DNA of 64,000 nt from Ovis canadensis (taxonomy: Eukaryota; Chordata; Mammalia; Artiodactyla; Bovidae): contig NC_091256.1 in NCBI RefSeq assembly GCF_042477335.2, forward strand, positions 49,183,001 to 49,247,000, read 5' to 3'. The position numbers and the translations under genes are program-made. The notes beneath the pieces were generated by a model. It was not told where the DNA came from. It saw nothing but the letters and a program-made list of their open reading frames with translations, and ran no database searches. This document shows, one piece after another, positions 43,668 to 56,500 of the stretch (within the stretch, counting starts at the first letter, position 1; each line of letters begins with the position of its first letter).

Positions 43668-45720
43668 TTGATGAAAAGACAACCTACTGAATGGGAGAAA
43701 ATATTTGCCAATGATATGAACGATAAGGGATTAATATCCAATGTATATAAACAGTTCATACAATTCAGTATTAAATACAACCTGATTCAAAAATGGGTGG
43801 AAGAACTGAATAGGATTTTTTCCAATGGGGAAATACAGATGGCCAGTAGACACATTAAAAGATGCTCAACTGATTCATACTGTTGTTGTAACAGAAACCA
43901 ACAGAGCATCGTAAAGCAATGAAAAAAAAATGTTTTTAAAGATACTCAGTATCACTAATCTTCAGTTCAGTTCAGTTCAGTCGCTCAGTTGTGTCCGACT
44001 CTTTGCGACCCCATGAATCACAGCACACCAGGCCTCCCTGTCCATCACCAACTCCCGGAGTTCACTCAGACTCACGTCCATCGAGTCATTAATGCCATCA
44101 AGCCATCTCATCCTCTGTCATCCCCTTCCCCTCCTGCCCCCAATCCCTCCCAGCATCAGTCTTTTCCAATGAGTCACCTCTTCGCATGAGGTGGCCAAAG
44201 TACTGGAGTTTCAGCTTTAGCATCATTCCTTCCAAAGAAATCCCAGGGCTGATCTCCTTCAGAATGGACTGGTTGGATCTCCTTGCAGTCCAAGGGACTC
44301 TCAAGAGTCTTCTCCAACACCACAGTTCAAAAGCATCAGTTCTTCAGCGCTCTGCCTTCTTCACAGTCCAACTCTCACATCCATACATGACCACAGGAAA
44401 AACCATAGCCTTGACTAGACGGACCTTAGTCGGCAAAGTAATGTCTCTGCTTTTGAATATACTATCTAGGTTGGTCATAACTTTTCTTCCAAGGAGTAAG
44501 CCTCTTTTAATTTCATGGCTGCAATCACCATCTGCAGTGATTTTGGAGCCCCAAAAAATAATTCTGACACTGTTTCCACTGTTTCCCTATCTATTTCCCA
44601 TGAAGTGTTGGGACTGGATGCCATGATCTTCGTTTTCTGAATGTTGAGCTTTAAGCCAACTTTTTCACTCTCCTTTTCACTTTCATCAACAGGCTTTTTA
44701 GTTCCTCTTCACTTTCTGCCATAAGGGTGGTGTCATCTGCATATCTGAGGTTATTGATATTTCTCCCGGCAATCTAGATTCCAGCTTGTGCTTCTTCCAG
44801 CCCAGCATTTCTCATGATGTACCCTGCATATAAGTTCAATAATCAGGGTGACAATATACAGACTTGACGTACTCCTTTTCCTATTTGGAACCAGTCTGTT
44901 GTTCCATGTCCAGTTCTAACTGTTGCTTCCAGGGAAATGCAAATCAAAACCACAGTGAGAAATCACCTCACAACTGTCAGAGTGGCTATCACCCAAACTC
45001 TACAGATAACAAATGCTGGCAAGAATGTGGATAAAAGGGAACCCTTATACATTAGTGGTGGGAGAGTAAATTAGTGCAGCTACTGTGTAAAACAGCATGG
45101 ACATTTCTCAAAAAACTAAAAACAGAACTACTATGTGACCCAGCAATCCCATTCCTGGGTATATACAAGAAAAAAACAAAAATACTCTAAAAAAGATACA
45201 TTCACCCTAATGTTCATAGCATCATTATTTACAATTACCAAGAGATAAAAGCAACCTAAGTGTTCACCAACAGATGAATGAATAAAGAAACTGTGACATA
45301 TATACAATGGAATACTACTCAATCATAGAATGAAATTCTGCTATTTGCAGCAACATGGGTGGACATGGAAGGCATTATGCTAAGTGAAATGTCAGACAGA
45401 GAAAGACAAATACCGTATGATATCATTTATATGTGGAATCTAAAAACTTACAACAAACCAGTCAATATAACGTAAAAGAAGCAGACTCACACATATAGAG
45501 AACAAACTAGTGGTTATGGGGTAGAAGGAAATATAGGGGTAGGGGAATGGCAGGTACAAATTACTGAGTGTAAGATAGGTTCAAGGATGTATTGTACAAC
45601 ACGAGGAATATAGCCAATATTTTTTAATAATGATGAATGAATGATAATAATAATGATGAAATAATTTAAAATTAACTTTTAAATTGTATAAAAATTAAAA
45701 ACAATAAAAAAATTTTTAAC
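43668..45720 (+). repeat. Old L1 3' end, split by a BovB copy
   Basis: Left part 43668-43961 (GAATGGGAGAAAATATTTGC, AGACACATTAAAAGATGCTC). Right part 44936-45720 (GGGAAATGCAAATCAAAACC, CCCAGCAATCCCATTCCTGG, ATGTGGAATCTAAAAAC). This is the C-terminal ORF2 and 3' UTR of an older L1 in sense orientation. Confidence 0.85.
43962..44935 (-). repeat. BovB LINE, 5'-truncated, antisense, inside L1
   Basis: Starts at TTCAGTTCAGTTCAGTTCAG and ends at CAGTTCTAACTGTTGCTTCC, exactly where the interrupted L1 resumes (AGGGAAATGC). A 146-residue frame remains on the plus strand as a shadow. Confidence 0.92.
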
Positions 45721-45779
45721 GACTTTGAGTCAAAGGAAAATAATCAGCCAGCATTCTTTAAACCCATCCCAAATACCAC

Positions 45780-46057
45780 TGCTGCTGCTGCTGCTAAGTT
45801 GCTTCAGTCGTGTCCGACTCTGTGCAACTCCATAGACGGCAGCCCACCAGGCTCCCCCAGCCCTGGGATTCTCCAGGCAAGAACACTGGAGTGGGTTGCC
45901 ATTTCCTTCTCCAATGCATGAAAGTGAAAAGTGAAAGTGAAGTCGCTCAGTTGTGTCTGACTCTTAGCAACCCCATGGACTGCAGCCCACCAGGCTCCTC
46001 CATCCATGGGATTTTCCAGGCAAGAGTACTGGAGTGGGGTGCAATTGCCTTCTCTGT
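45780..46057 (-). repeat. BOV-A2 dimeric SINE
   Basis: Starts with a CTG-repeat head (complement of the AGC tail), then two Bov-tA-like monomers. It is bounded by CAAATACCAC at 45770-45779 and 46058-46067. Confidence 0.92.
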
Positions 46058-46059
46058 CA

Positions 46060-46914
46060 AATACCACACTTCCACCATAAAGCCTCTCAAGTTACTCCCA
46101 TATAAATGTTTGTTCTCTCTCACTTGAGTCAATATAGTAACTTGGTTTCCTTTTGGCATCACTTGTATTTTTCCCTAAGTAAATTTATGCTTGTACTTAT
46201 CTTAATCTCTCCCCTCCCCATTGTCCTTCTCCTCCATACATGGACACATCCATGCTGGTTAGTGAATACTGAAACAGTAATTCACCTCTCTCCACATCCC
46301 CTGTGACTTCCCAATAACTAGTTGTATTGATTCACTGCCACATAGTAGGTATACATATTTTACTGAGTGACTAAGTTAGTAAATAAATTTAACTGATTGA
46401 TTATCAGTCTAGGGAAATCAGACTTGGATAACAGTAGGGGTTTTTGAACATAGGAACACCTTGGTTAAACAATATATCATTTGAGGAAATAGAAGGAAAT
46501 GGCCTCTTTGTGGAGTGATTGACCCAATTTCAAACTCAGGAAAATTCTCAGCATCTAATTCACTGCACCTTCCTCCTTATCCTCCTGACCATGTCAGAAG
46601 GGAGATATATGCCAAAATTTCACAGACTTAAGTGGATCCAAAAACTGAAGCCAGTTTCACATAACACAACAAATAGAACATATTTTGCAACCAGTAAGAA
46701 AAACAAACTTTAAAAAAAGCATCTGGTGTAGACTTATCTGAAAAGTTAAACAGAATATTATACTCAGAACAAAGGAAGGATGGTTCCAAGTGTTCTTGTG
46801 GGAAGAGATGAAGTCTGTTCCAAATCCCAAGAAACCAAAAAATACTTCTGGCAGATGAGCTGAATCACTGTTCTGTGTTACTAATAAGAAAATATTTAGA
46901 ATAGGGTCACCAAG
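46060..46914. other. Intergenic, nothing recognised
   Basis: Ordinary non-coding sequence without nameable repeats. Confidence 0.45.
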
Positions 46915-47440
46915 TTAAATCAACATTTACTTATAGAGCTCCTACAGAATACCCAACTCTACTGGGTGCTGAGGAAGATAAAATTTAGGTACACATTATG
47001 GTCCATGATGGGAAATACTGAATCAGTCGAACAGAGGTAAGACTTATGTGACAATGAGCACACCATCCCAGAAGTCTCCAAGGTAAGGTGGGACATCATA
47101 TTTGATCTACAGGAACTCATCAGCAAAGTGTTTAGGTACTAGGAAGCCTTCTTGAGGAGACTGAAGTTTATTCAGGGTCTGAAAGATGCACAGGACTTGT
47201 ACAGACCAAATGGAGGTGAAAGAGTTCCTCCACCCCTGAATTTAGAGGCCTGCACCAGGAGAGAGCATGACCACAAGCAGAGAGATGAGAAGGAGTGGGG
47301 TGTATGTGATGGGTAGACAGGGTGTGTGCACAGAAATGGTGGATGGCTAGAGCAGGGCAGAGTGTGACTGCCAGCAGGAAGTGATCTTCAACTCCTAAGA
47401 AGGAGCATGACATAATAGGTGCTTTGGGAAGATTAATTTC
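46915..47440 (+). repeat. Ancient mammalian interspersed repeat, family not assigned
   Basis: TTACTTATAGAGCTCCTACA, CTACTGGGTGCTGAGGAAGA and GGAAGCCTTCTTGAGGAGAC match the same old family as 24176-25130. Confidence 0.4.
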
Positions 47441-48221
47441 TCAAAGTCACTTGAAGTCCCAGCTTCAGAAGAATGACCCTTGGGAAAGAGCAAAAAAAAG
47501 AAACACTGCTAGCCGCAGAAGAGTTCTTCAAAGAGAATGGAGGTGAGTCTAAGTTCATTAAAGTCATCACTGAAGAAAGGAAAGGGGATACTGCCATTCT
47601 GACCCTTCAGACTTTCTTCTGACTGAACAGCTTTCTTCTCTGTGGCCCAAGGCCTCCTCTTAGATAAACCTGAGGGGTCACCTTCAAGGCAATTGCCATA
47701 AAATCTTGTGCTTGAAGAAAACTTCCAGGAAAGAGAAACCTAAATCTCTTTTCCCATCTCCCTCTTCTATATTTGGCATAAACCAGGTAAAGCTAGGCAT
47801 CAGCTCAGGGAAAGGAGTAAGGGAGTAACTCTGTGGTCTGAGCAGTTCTGGAGATGCAATAACGTGAACCCCAGGGATCTAGAATCACAGTAAAGCAAGG
47901 CCTCTGGCTACAGTTGTGAGTCTCCCAAGACTCCATTAGGTTCAGCAAAATACAATAATGAGAATTACAAGATAGGAAGTGATCTGGAAAATCTTCCCAA
48001 ACCCTCACATATTCTGCAATAATCAGCTTGTCTGTCAAGCATCAGTGCTTCTCACGCCTTATACAAGGCTCACAGTAAATTCTCTTATTCTTCCCCAGCC
48101 TCCAAGAATTCTAGTCTGCTTCCCAGGGAAGTCAGACAACAGGCAGCCTGTCCAAACTACTTCTGCTCTGTCCAGCATTCAAACTACAAACCACCTATGG
48201 AATTTGGAAAATGGGGAATTG

Positions 48222-48938
48222 AAGAAAGAGGAATGAAAAAGCTGGTTTAAAGTTCAACATTCAAAAAACTAAGATCATGGCATCCAGTCCCATCACTTCA
48301 TGGCAAATAGATGGGAAAACAATGGAAACAGTGACAAATTTTTATTTTCTTGGGCTCCAAAATCACTGCAGATGGTGACTACAGCCATGCAACTAAAAGA
48401 TGCTTGCTCCTTGGAAGAAAAGCTATGACAAACCTAGACAGCATATTAAAAAGCAGAGACATCACTTTGCTGATGAAGTTTTGTCTAGTCAGAGCTATGG
48501 TTTTTCTAGTAGTCATGTATGGATGTGAGTGTTGGACCATAAAGAAGGCTGAACATCAAAGAATTAATGCTTTCAAACTGTGGTGCTGGAGAAGACTCTC
48601 AAGAGTCCTTGGATAACAAGGATATCAAGCCAGTCAATCCTAAAGAAAATCAATACTGAATATTCTTTGGAAAGACTTGATTCTGAAGCTGAAGCTCCAA
48701 TACTTTGACTACCTGAAGCAAAGAGCCAACTCAGTGGTAAAGACCCTGGTGCTGGGGAAAATTGAGGACAGGAGGAGAAGGGGGCAACAGAGAATGAGAT
48801 GGTTGGATAGCATCATCAGCTCAAAGGACATGAGTTTGAGCAAACTCCAGGAGAAGGACAGGAAAGAGTGGTGTGCTGCAGTCCATGGGGTGGCAAAGAG
48901 TTGAAACAACTTAGTGACTGAACGACAATAACAACAAT
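48222..48938 (+). repeat. BovB LINE, 5'-truncated, sense
   Basis: From GAAAGAGGAATGAAAAAGCT to GTGACTGAACGACAATAACA. Peptides such as FCLVRAMVFLVVMYGCECWT are readable but the frame is broken. An older copy. Confidence 0.88.
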
Positions 48939-49636
48939 TCTTATATAGCTCGTTTGGCTTATACTTCAGAGGCCCCAAACAGTAGTAGTCTCTCCACAAT
49001 AGTCCCCTTGACCCAGAAGGGGAGGCACTGGGAGGTACTTCCTCAGCAACATCTCCTCACAATGGGGTCCCATGCTGCTTCTAGGCAGCTGTACTGGACA
49101 GGATTTAATATAACCCCATTTTAGCTCATCTTGGGAGGCTCACATTTGGCCCTCAATAAACCATTTCACACATTTTGTTGCAACCCCTCTGGGAGTGTAT
49201 GCCAAAGCCAACACAGAAGGTCCTTCCTAGGTAGCCAGCCAGAATCTGATCCTCTAGATTTCCCAGGCAGGAGGCAGATAGACAAATTTCCTCTCTCTAA
49301 GTAATTGAATGGAGCTCCTCCTTTATGCATGTGGCAAGAAGCAGGTCTTCTGATCCCATCGCTTTGATCGAAAAGAGACACACAGCACACCTGCAGCTCT
49401 TTCCAGAGAGATTCATTTCAAGATTCTCTCTCAACCCATTTTCTTGACACTCTTACACTTTCAGTTGCATCAGCTGAAACTTCCAATTTAACTTGGCTCT
49501 TAGCAGCCAAATTGAGTCAACTTTTGGACTTTAGGGTCATATAGAACAGTCTCTTAAGCAGTTTAAGTATATTTGTGTTGTCTTTAGCTTACATTTTCTA
49601 TCTTTGAAAGGTTTAGTTTGATTTATTCAGTAGATT

Positions 49637-49852
49637 GGGCTTCCCCGGTGGCTCAGCAAGTAAAGAATCTGCCTGCAATGCAGGAGCCGCAGGAAACAAG
49701 GGTTCCATCCCTGGGTTGGGAAGATCCCCTGGAGGAGGGCATGGCAACCCATGCCAGTATTCTTGCCTGGAGAATTCCATGGACAGAGGAGCCTGGCAGG
49801 ATACAGTCTATGAGGTCATAAAGAGTCAGACACAACTGAAGAGATTTAGCGT
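49637..49852 (+). repeat. Bov-tA SINE
   Basis: GGGCTTCCCCGGTGGCTCAG through AGTCAGACACAACTGAAGAG. ATTCAGTA at 49625-49632 and 49863-49870 may be the target-site duplication. Confidence 0.88.
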
Positions 49853-50075
49853 GCGCTCATGCATTCAGTAAACCAACAGATTCAGAGAATGTTGGAAGGA
49901 TGCCATTAATAGTTCAGTTTTCTCATTTTACAGAGTAGAGATCTGAAGTCTTGTGAGAATTAACACAAAATGTACAACCAAAGGGGTAAATCACTGAGTA
50001 TTTATTATATAGCCCTTAGAGAAGAGTATGAATGTGTTTAGGGGTTCTAGGAATACAAAACTGGTTTCCAATTCT

Positions 50076-50340
50076 TTTTTCTTTTTTTTTGACTGTGCTG
50101 GGTCTTTTTGGGGGCATGTGGGCTTTTGCTAGTTGCAGTGCAAGGGCTTCTCTTGCTGGGGAGCACAGGCTGTAGGGTGTGCGGGCTCAGTAGCTGCAGC
50201 ATGTGGGGTTCTCTAGTTGTGGCACACAGGCTTAACTGCCCTGTAGCATGGGGGATCTTAGTTCCCCAACGAGGGATTGAACCCTTGTCCCCTGCATTGG
50301 AAGGTGGATTCTTAACCACTGGACCACCTGGGGAAGTCCC
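50076..50340 (-). repeat. CHR-type SINE, full length
   Basis: Complement of the A-rich tail (TTTTTTTTGACTGTGCTGGG) to the complement of the head (ACTGGACCACCTGGGGAAGT). CTGGTTTCCA and CTGGCTTCCA flank it. Confidence 0.85.
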
Positions 50341-51204
50341 TGGCTTCCACGTCATACCACATAACCCACGGTGCTAGACAATGCTCAGTGACATTGACCC
50401 ACTCCTGTAGGGTCCCTCCTGCATCCCAAGGATTGGAAGATTCAATACTACATTTCTAAGACTTGTTTGCAGTTAAAGCTTGGATACAATTTAGGTTTTC
50501 CCATTGAGATAAATATCTGGGCTTAGAAGGCAAAGGGAAGCAGAGGCTACATTTCTGTAACATGTTGGTGGGCAAACATGTTCCAACAGATGTGTTTACA
50601 TCAGTCAGACTCCATACCTCACTGTTTGAAGACATCTGTTGTAACAGCAGAAGTTTCCTGTCCTTTGGGTGGTAGCTCTAGTGATATGATCTTACAAGGC
50701 CTGTGGCAGCCCTCTGGTTTCTGCTCCTCCTACCCTTTTATCTACTCCTTTTTTTGTGAAATAGAAAATTTTCTGCTTCCTGTTCTAAATCATGAGTGAT
50801 ATGCATATAGGCCATGAATATAAAATCTTAAAGATGGAAGGACCTTCTTGGAGGCATCAATTCTATAATCACCTAGCAAGTCCCCAAACATCTACCTCCT
50901 AAATATTTCATATGTCCAGTCTCTATTCTCCTTTCTGCTGACATTGCTCTAATTTAGGTCCCCCACATCTCTGCCTAGACCTCTGAAATAACCTCCTGGG
51001 TTTTTATATGCTTTATTGTAGTTATTGTCCATTCTAATTTCCATGTGAATCTGGTCTTTTCTGATCTTATCACTCCCTTGTGCAAAATTCCTGAATGGAT
51101 CACCACAACCCAGAGGATATATCCAAACCCTTGAATGTGGCACTTCAGTGCTCTTCATAATCTGGGCCCTGCCTGATTAATTCATCTGCTATTCCCATCA
51201 CCTT

Positions 51205-51886
51205 CAGTTCAGTTCAGTTCAGTTCAGTTCAGTTCAGTTGCTCAGTTGAGGAACTCTGACTCCTTGCGACCCCATGAATCGCAGCACGCCAGGCCTCCCT
51301 GTCCACCACCAACTCCCACAGTTCACTCAGACTCACGTCCATAGAGTTGGTGATGCCATCCAGCCATCTCATTTTCTGTCATTCCCTTTTCCTCCTGCCT
51401 CTAATCCCTCCCAACATCAGGGTCTTTTCCAATGAGTCAGCTCTTCACATGAGGTGGCCAAAGTACTGGAGTTTCAGCTTTAGCATCATTCCTTCCAATG
51501 AACACCCAGGAATGATCTCCTTTAGAATGGACTAGTTGGATTTCCTTGTAGTCCAAGGGACTCTCAAGAGTCTTCTCCAACACCACAGTTCAAAAGCATC
51601 AATTCTTCGGTGCTCAGCTTTCTTCACAGTCCAACTCTCACATCCATACATGACCACTAGAAAAACCAGAGCCTTCACTAGATGGACTTTTGTTGGCAAA
51701 GTAATGTCTCTGCTATTTAATATGCTATCTAGGTTGGTCATAACTTTCCTTCCAAGGAATAAGCATCTTTTAATTTGCTGCAATCACCATCTGCAGTGAT
51801 TTTGGAGCCCAGAAAAATAAAGTCTGACACTGTTTCCACTGTTTCTGCATCTATTTCCCATGAAGTGATGGGACCAGATGCCATGA
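51205..51886 (-). repeat. BovB LINE, 5'-truncated, with 12-bp target-site duplication
   Basis: TCCCATCACCTT occurs at 51193-51204 and again at 51887-51898. Six TTCAG-type units start the element. Exact, undecayed duplications show a recent insertion. Confidence 0.93.
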
Positions 51887-51899
51887 TCCCATCACCTTA

Positions 51900-53374
51900 C
51901 AGTTCAGCAACACTGAACTGATTGCAGCTTGCTCTATCTTGTTCTCTTTTTTGTGCATTTGCACATATTTTTCTCTCTATTTTATGTTCCTTGCCCATCA
52001 TCTACCTAAGAAACCTCTATTCTTCCTTCAAGATTCAGCTTTCTTCTCACTTCCTCTTAAAGTTTCTCTCACTCCTCTTCCAGGTGGACCTAGATATTCC
52101 TACCTGAGTGCCAGCACTCCACTGAATCACACTTCCATTGTGACTTTGATCACCTCTCTCCATTAGACTAAATGTTTCTAGATGGTAAAAGTGTTCTTTC
52201 CATCTTTGAGTCCCTAACAGACTACTCTAATGCATGACATGGAAAGCACTCAGGGAAGTGGATGGAAGGGAAGAGGGGAAGAGTAGGAAGAAGGTATAGA
52301 GAAACAGGAAAAGTGAGACGGAGACAGAGCCAAGATTCAGTGACTTTGAAATTCTGCCTGTTTCAAACTTTGAAGCTCATCGTCTCCAAGAGTTAACTCA
52401 TCTCATCAAGCCCTCCTAAATTTCTGGAAAATTGAGACTTTTTTTCCACTGTTGGCCAAGCAAAACCTTTCATTATAGTCCAGGTGCATAGTCTTTGTTT
52501 ACATATTCTATAATTCCAGAGCAAAAAGAGATTTTAAAAACCATTGTTCCTCTAATCTCCCAGGGGGTTCATTTTACAGCTTTAATAACCATATCATAGT
52601 TACTGCCTTATTTTTTGGAACTAGAACCACAGACTTCATCCTTGCCTTTACCCTTTTCCTTTCTTCCTCTGCCCCCCACCAACTTCCCCGCCCCTGTTCT
52701 TCTATGCCTACCACACTCAACCTTTCTCTTCCAAGTTTTCTCTTCCCAGGGCTCTACGTCATGAAAAATACAAGTAAAAAGGAATTTTTACTTTAAGAAA
52801 AATAACTCCTCCCCTTTCCCAATTTTTACATCAAAAGACATTCTTAAAAGCCATTCTCTTCTATGTTTAGAGAACTGTAACTTCTCTGGGGAAAGAAGGT
52901 TGTTGATTAAGAGTAAGGCCCCTTAACACCAAACATTCCAAGTAAGTATAAGGGATCCATTATGGTGGGTTTTTATGTAGAAGGCTTGAATTCTTGTTCC
53001 AGTTCTTATACTTATAAACTCTGAGACCCTGAAGAAGTAATTTGTAAACTTCTTGGAATGACAGTCATTTCATTTGCAATTGAGAGCATTAGATAGATGA
53101 TTTATAAGGTCCTCACTGCTCTGGGGTTCACTGGCTCTGCTATTTTGGGCATCTTGAATAACCAGAAGAAGTCAGATTCAGTATCTTACTATAGCAAAAG
53201 TGGTAAAAAAAGAAAAAAGAGCATAAACTTTTTTTTTTTTAGCATAAACTCGTAATGTGTATCTATGTCTTCTTGAGTGTTAAGATGAGGATTGCGACAT
53301 ACAAACCTCAGCTGATTATTTCTACTGAAAAAACTTAAGCATTTAGGGATATCTTCTGAAGAAGTTCTCTCCAG
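51900..53374. other. Region upstream of FMO6 exon 2
   Basis: About 1.5 kb without young repeats, so it may hold the FMO6 promoter and non-coding exon 1, but I cannot place either. A diverged MIR-like stretch is present near 52980-53120. Confidence 0.4.
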
Positions 53375-53524
53375 ATCCTCCTACGGGCAACAATGGTGAA
53401 GAGAGTGGCCATCATTGGAGCTGGTGTCAGTGGCTTGGCCTCCATACGGTGTTGTCTGGAAGAGGGGCTGGAGCCCACCTGCTTTGAAAGGAGCAATGAA
53501 GTTGGAGGTTTGTGGGAATTCTCG
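53375..53524 (+). CDS. FMO6: FMO6 exon 2 (first coding exon)
   Basis: The acceptor TTCTCTCCAG ends at 53374, the ATG is at 53393 (context CAACAATGG) and the donor GTGAGT starts at 53525. Residues 1-44 begin [14 protein letters not shown] and end GGLWEFS. The exact 5' edge of the exon is inferred from the acceptor. A non-coding exon 1 was not recognised upstream. Confidence 0.88.
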
Positions 53525-56500
53525 GTGAGTAAAACAATAGGAAGTGATGGGTTTACACTGCAAATCAAATGTGAACAGTTCTTTCAGACTTGATCATAAT
53601 GCTCCAGATGCTCTGAAAAATAAAATCTTCTCTCTCCCATCCTACTCAAGTCCTATCATTTAAAACTATCTCATACCAGCAAGGCTTATCCTGAAGAAGA
53701 CTTCTCCAGCTCATTAAATGTTGCCACCTACATGGCAGAGCCCAAATCTCTAGGCTTTTAAGGGTTAAAGGGTCAGAAGTTAACAGAAAAACTATACTAC
53801 TGCCTCCCCATGTAACTGAAAGATCCTATGCCTATTGCTATTAAATCCTGAGAACATCCTATGCCTATTGCTATTAAATCCTGAGAACATCCTATGCCTA
53901 TTGCTATTAAATCCTGAGAACATCCTATGCCTATTGCTATTAAATCCTGAGAACATCCTATGCCTATTGCTATTAAATCCTGAGAACATCCTATGCCTAT
54001 TGCTATTAAATCCTGAGAACATCCTATGCCTATTGCTATTAAATCCTGAGAACATCCTATGCCTATTGCTATTAAATCCTGAGAACATCTTATGCCTATT
54101 GCTATTAAATCCTGAGAACATCCTATGCCTATTGCTATTAAATCCTGAGAACATGGGGGACATGTGAAAAAGAAAAACCTAGACTGGGGTCAGAAGTCCT
54201 GAGTTCCAATATCAACTCTGATTTTTTAAGCAGACAGATTTCAGGAAAGTCACTTTATTCTTCCACCCTTCAAATGCTTATTAGTCAAATGCAGAAGCTG
54301 AAAATTAAGTTCCTTCTAACCTGCCTCACAATTATAGCAGGATATGATTTTTTAATTAATTCATGTCTATTAGGCACATATTATAGGTTATTATAAATTT
54401 TGACTGTGTGTGGTGTGTACATGGATATTAAATACTCTTGTCAGGCCATATCCAGAGAGAAAAATGATTATCTCTGCCAGTAAGTTCATAGCTAGAAAAA
54501 CAATATAATCAGGAAATATTCATTATAAAACCAATTCTTAAATTTCAAAAAGCAACTTTGTGGAACTTCCAGATTTTCTATCCTGAACTTCCTAGCCATT
54601 AGGATCATATATAGATGATACTTATCTGGCTTGAAGATATTCTAGCCACATCATTTATCTTGTAACCTCAGTCTGTCCTGATCTCTGTATTGCCCAACCT
54701 GCAAAAATATGTTGCTCTGGGGGTCCTATAACTGAAAATATTGCATGAAATGCAGACCATCAATTTGTATTTTCCACTAGGAAATAATCAAGGTATTTCT
54801 TTTATGAATTCAATTTTTAATTTACATTTGATCAGGGAGACATGATCAGCTTAATCTAAACCATGAAATGGTTGTTAATTGACTTATTCAGTTCAGTTCA
54901 GTTACTCAGTTGTGTCCAACTCTTTGTGACCCCATGAATCGCAGCATGCCAGGCCTCCGTGTCCATCACCAACTCCCAGAGTTCACTCAAACTCATGTGC
55001 ATCAAGTCGATGATGCCATCCAGCCATCTCATCCTCTGTCGCCCCCTTCTCCTCCTGCCTCCAATTCAACCCAGCATTAGGGTCTTTTCCAGTGAGTCAA
55101 CTCTTCGCATTAGATTGCCAGAGTATTGGAGTTTCAGCTTCAGCATCAGTCCTTCCAATGAATACCCAGGACTGATCTCCTTTAGGATGGACTGGATGGA
55201 TCTTCCTGCAGTCCAAGGGACTCTCAAGAGTCTTCTCCAACACCATAGTTCAAAAGCATCAATTCTTTGGCACTCAGCTTACTTCACAGTCCAACTCTCA
55301 CATCCATACATGACAACAGGAAAAACCATAGCCTTGACTAGATGGACCTTTGTTGGCAAAGTAATATCTCTGCTTTTTAATATGCTGTCTAGGTTGGTCA
55401 TAACTTTCCTACAAAGGATTAAGCATCTTTTAATTTCATGGATGCAATCACCATCTGCAGTGATTTTGGAGCCCAAAAAAATAAAGTCTGACACTGTTTC
55501 CACTGTTTCCCCATCTATTTCCCATGAAGTGATGGGACCAGATGCCATAATCTTAGTTTTCTGAATATTGAACTTTAAGCCAACTTTTTCTCTCTCCTCT
55601 TTCACTTTCATCAAGAGGCTTTTTAGTTCCTCTTCACTCTCTGCCATAAGGGTGGCATCATCTGTATATCTGAGGTTATTGATATTTCTCCTGGCAGTCT
55701 TGATTCCAGCTTGTGCTTCTTCCAGCCCAGCGTTTCTTATTATGTACTCTGCATATAGCTTAAATAAGCAGGGTGGCAATATACAGCCTTGACGTACTCC
55801 TTTTCCTATTTGGAACAAGTCTGTTGTTCCATGTCCAGTTCTAACTGTTGCTTCGTGACCTGGATACAGGTTTCTCAAGAGGCAAGTCAGGTGGTCTGGT
55901 ATTCCCAACTCTTTCAGAATTTTCCACAGTTTATTGTGATCCACAGAGTCAAGGCTTAGGCGTAGTCAATAAAGCAGAAATAGATGTTTTTCTGGAACTC
56001 TCTTGCTTTCTTGATGAGCCAGTGGATGTTAGCAATTTGATCTCTGGTTCCTCTGCCTTTTCTAAAACCAGCTTGAACATCTGGAAGTTCACACTTCACA
56101 TATTGCTGAAGCCTGGCTTGCAGAATTTTAAGCATTACTTTACTAGCATGTGAGATGAGTGCAATTGTATGGTAGTTTGAGCATTCTTTGGCATTGCCTT
56201 TCTTTTGGATTGGAATGAAAACTGACCTTTTCCAGTCCTGTGGCCACTGCTGAGTTTTCCAAATTTGCTGGCATATTGTGTGCAGCACTTTCACAGCATC
56301 ATCTTTCAGGATTTTAAATAGCTCAACTGGAATTCCATCACCTCCACTAGCTTTGTTTGTAGTGATGCTTTCTAAGGCCCACTTGCCTTCACATTGTAGG
56401 ATATATGGCTCTAGGTGAGTGATCACACCATCATGCTTGTCTGGGTCATGAAGATCTTTTTTATACAGTTCTTCTGTGTACTCTTGCCACCTCTTCTTAA

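Noticed and set aside
31076-53374. A further FMO gene or pseudogene between FMO3 and FMO6
   Set aside because: I looked for the GxGxxG exon, the NADPH exon and the FATGY exon on both strands and saw none; the region is repeats and unassigned sequence.
53825-54154. Possible CRISPR-like array
   Set aside because: The units are directly contiguous with no spacers, and the genome is a mammal.
53792-54167. Open frames of 110-123 residues on both strands with an 11-residue repeat
   Set aside because: They are produced by the 33-bp minisatellite, whose period is a multiple of three. There is no start context, no family match, and both strands are equally open.
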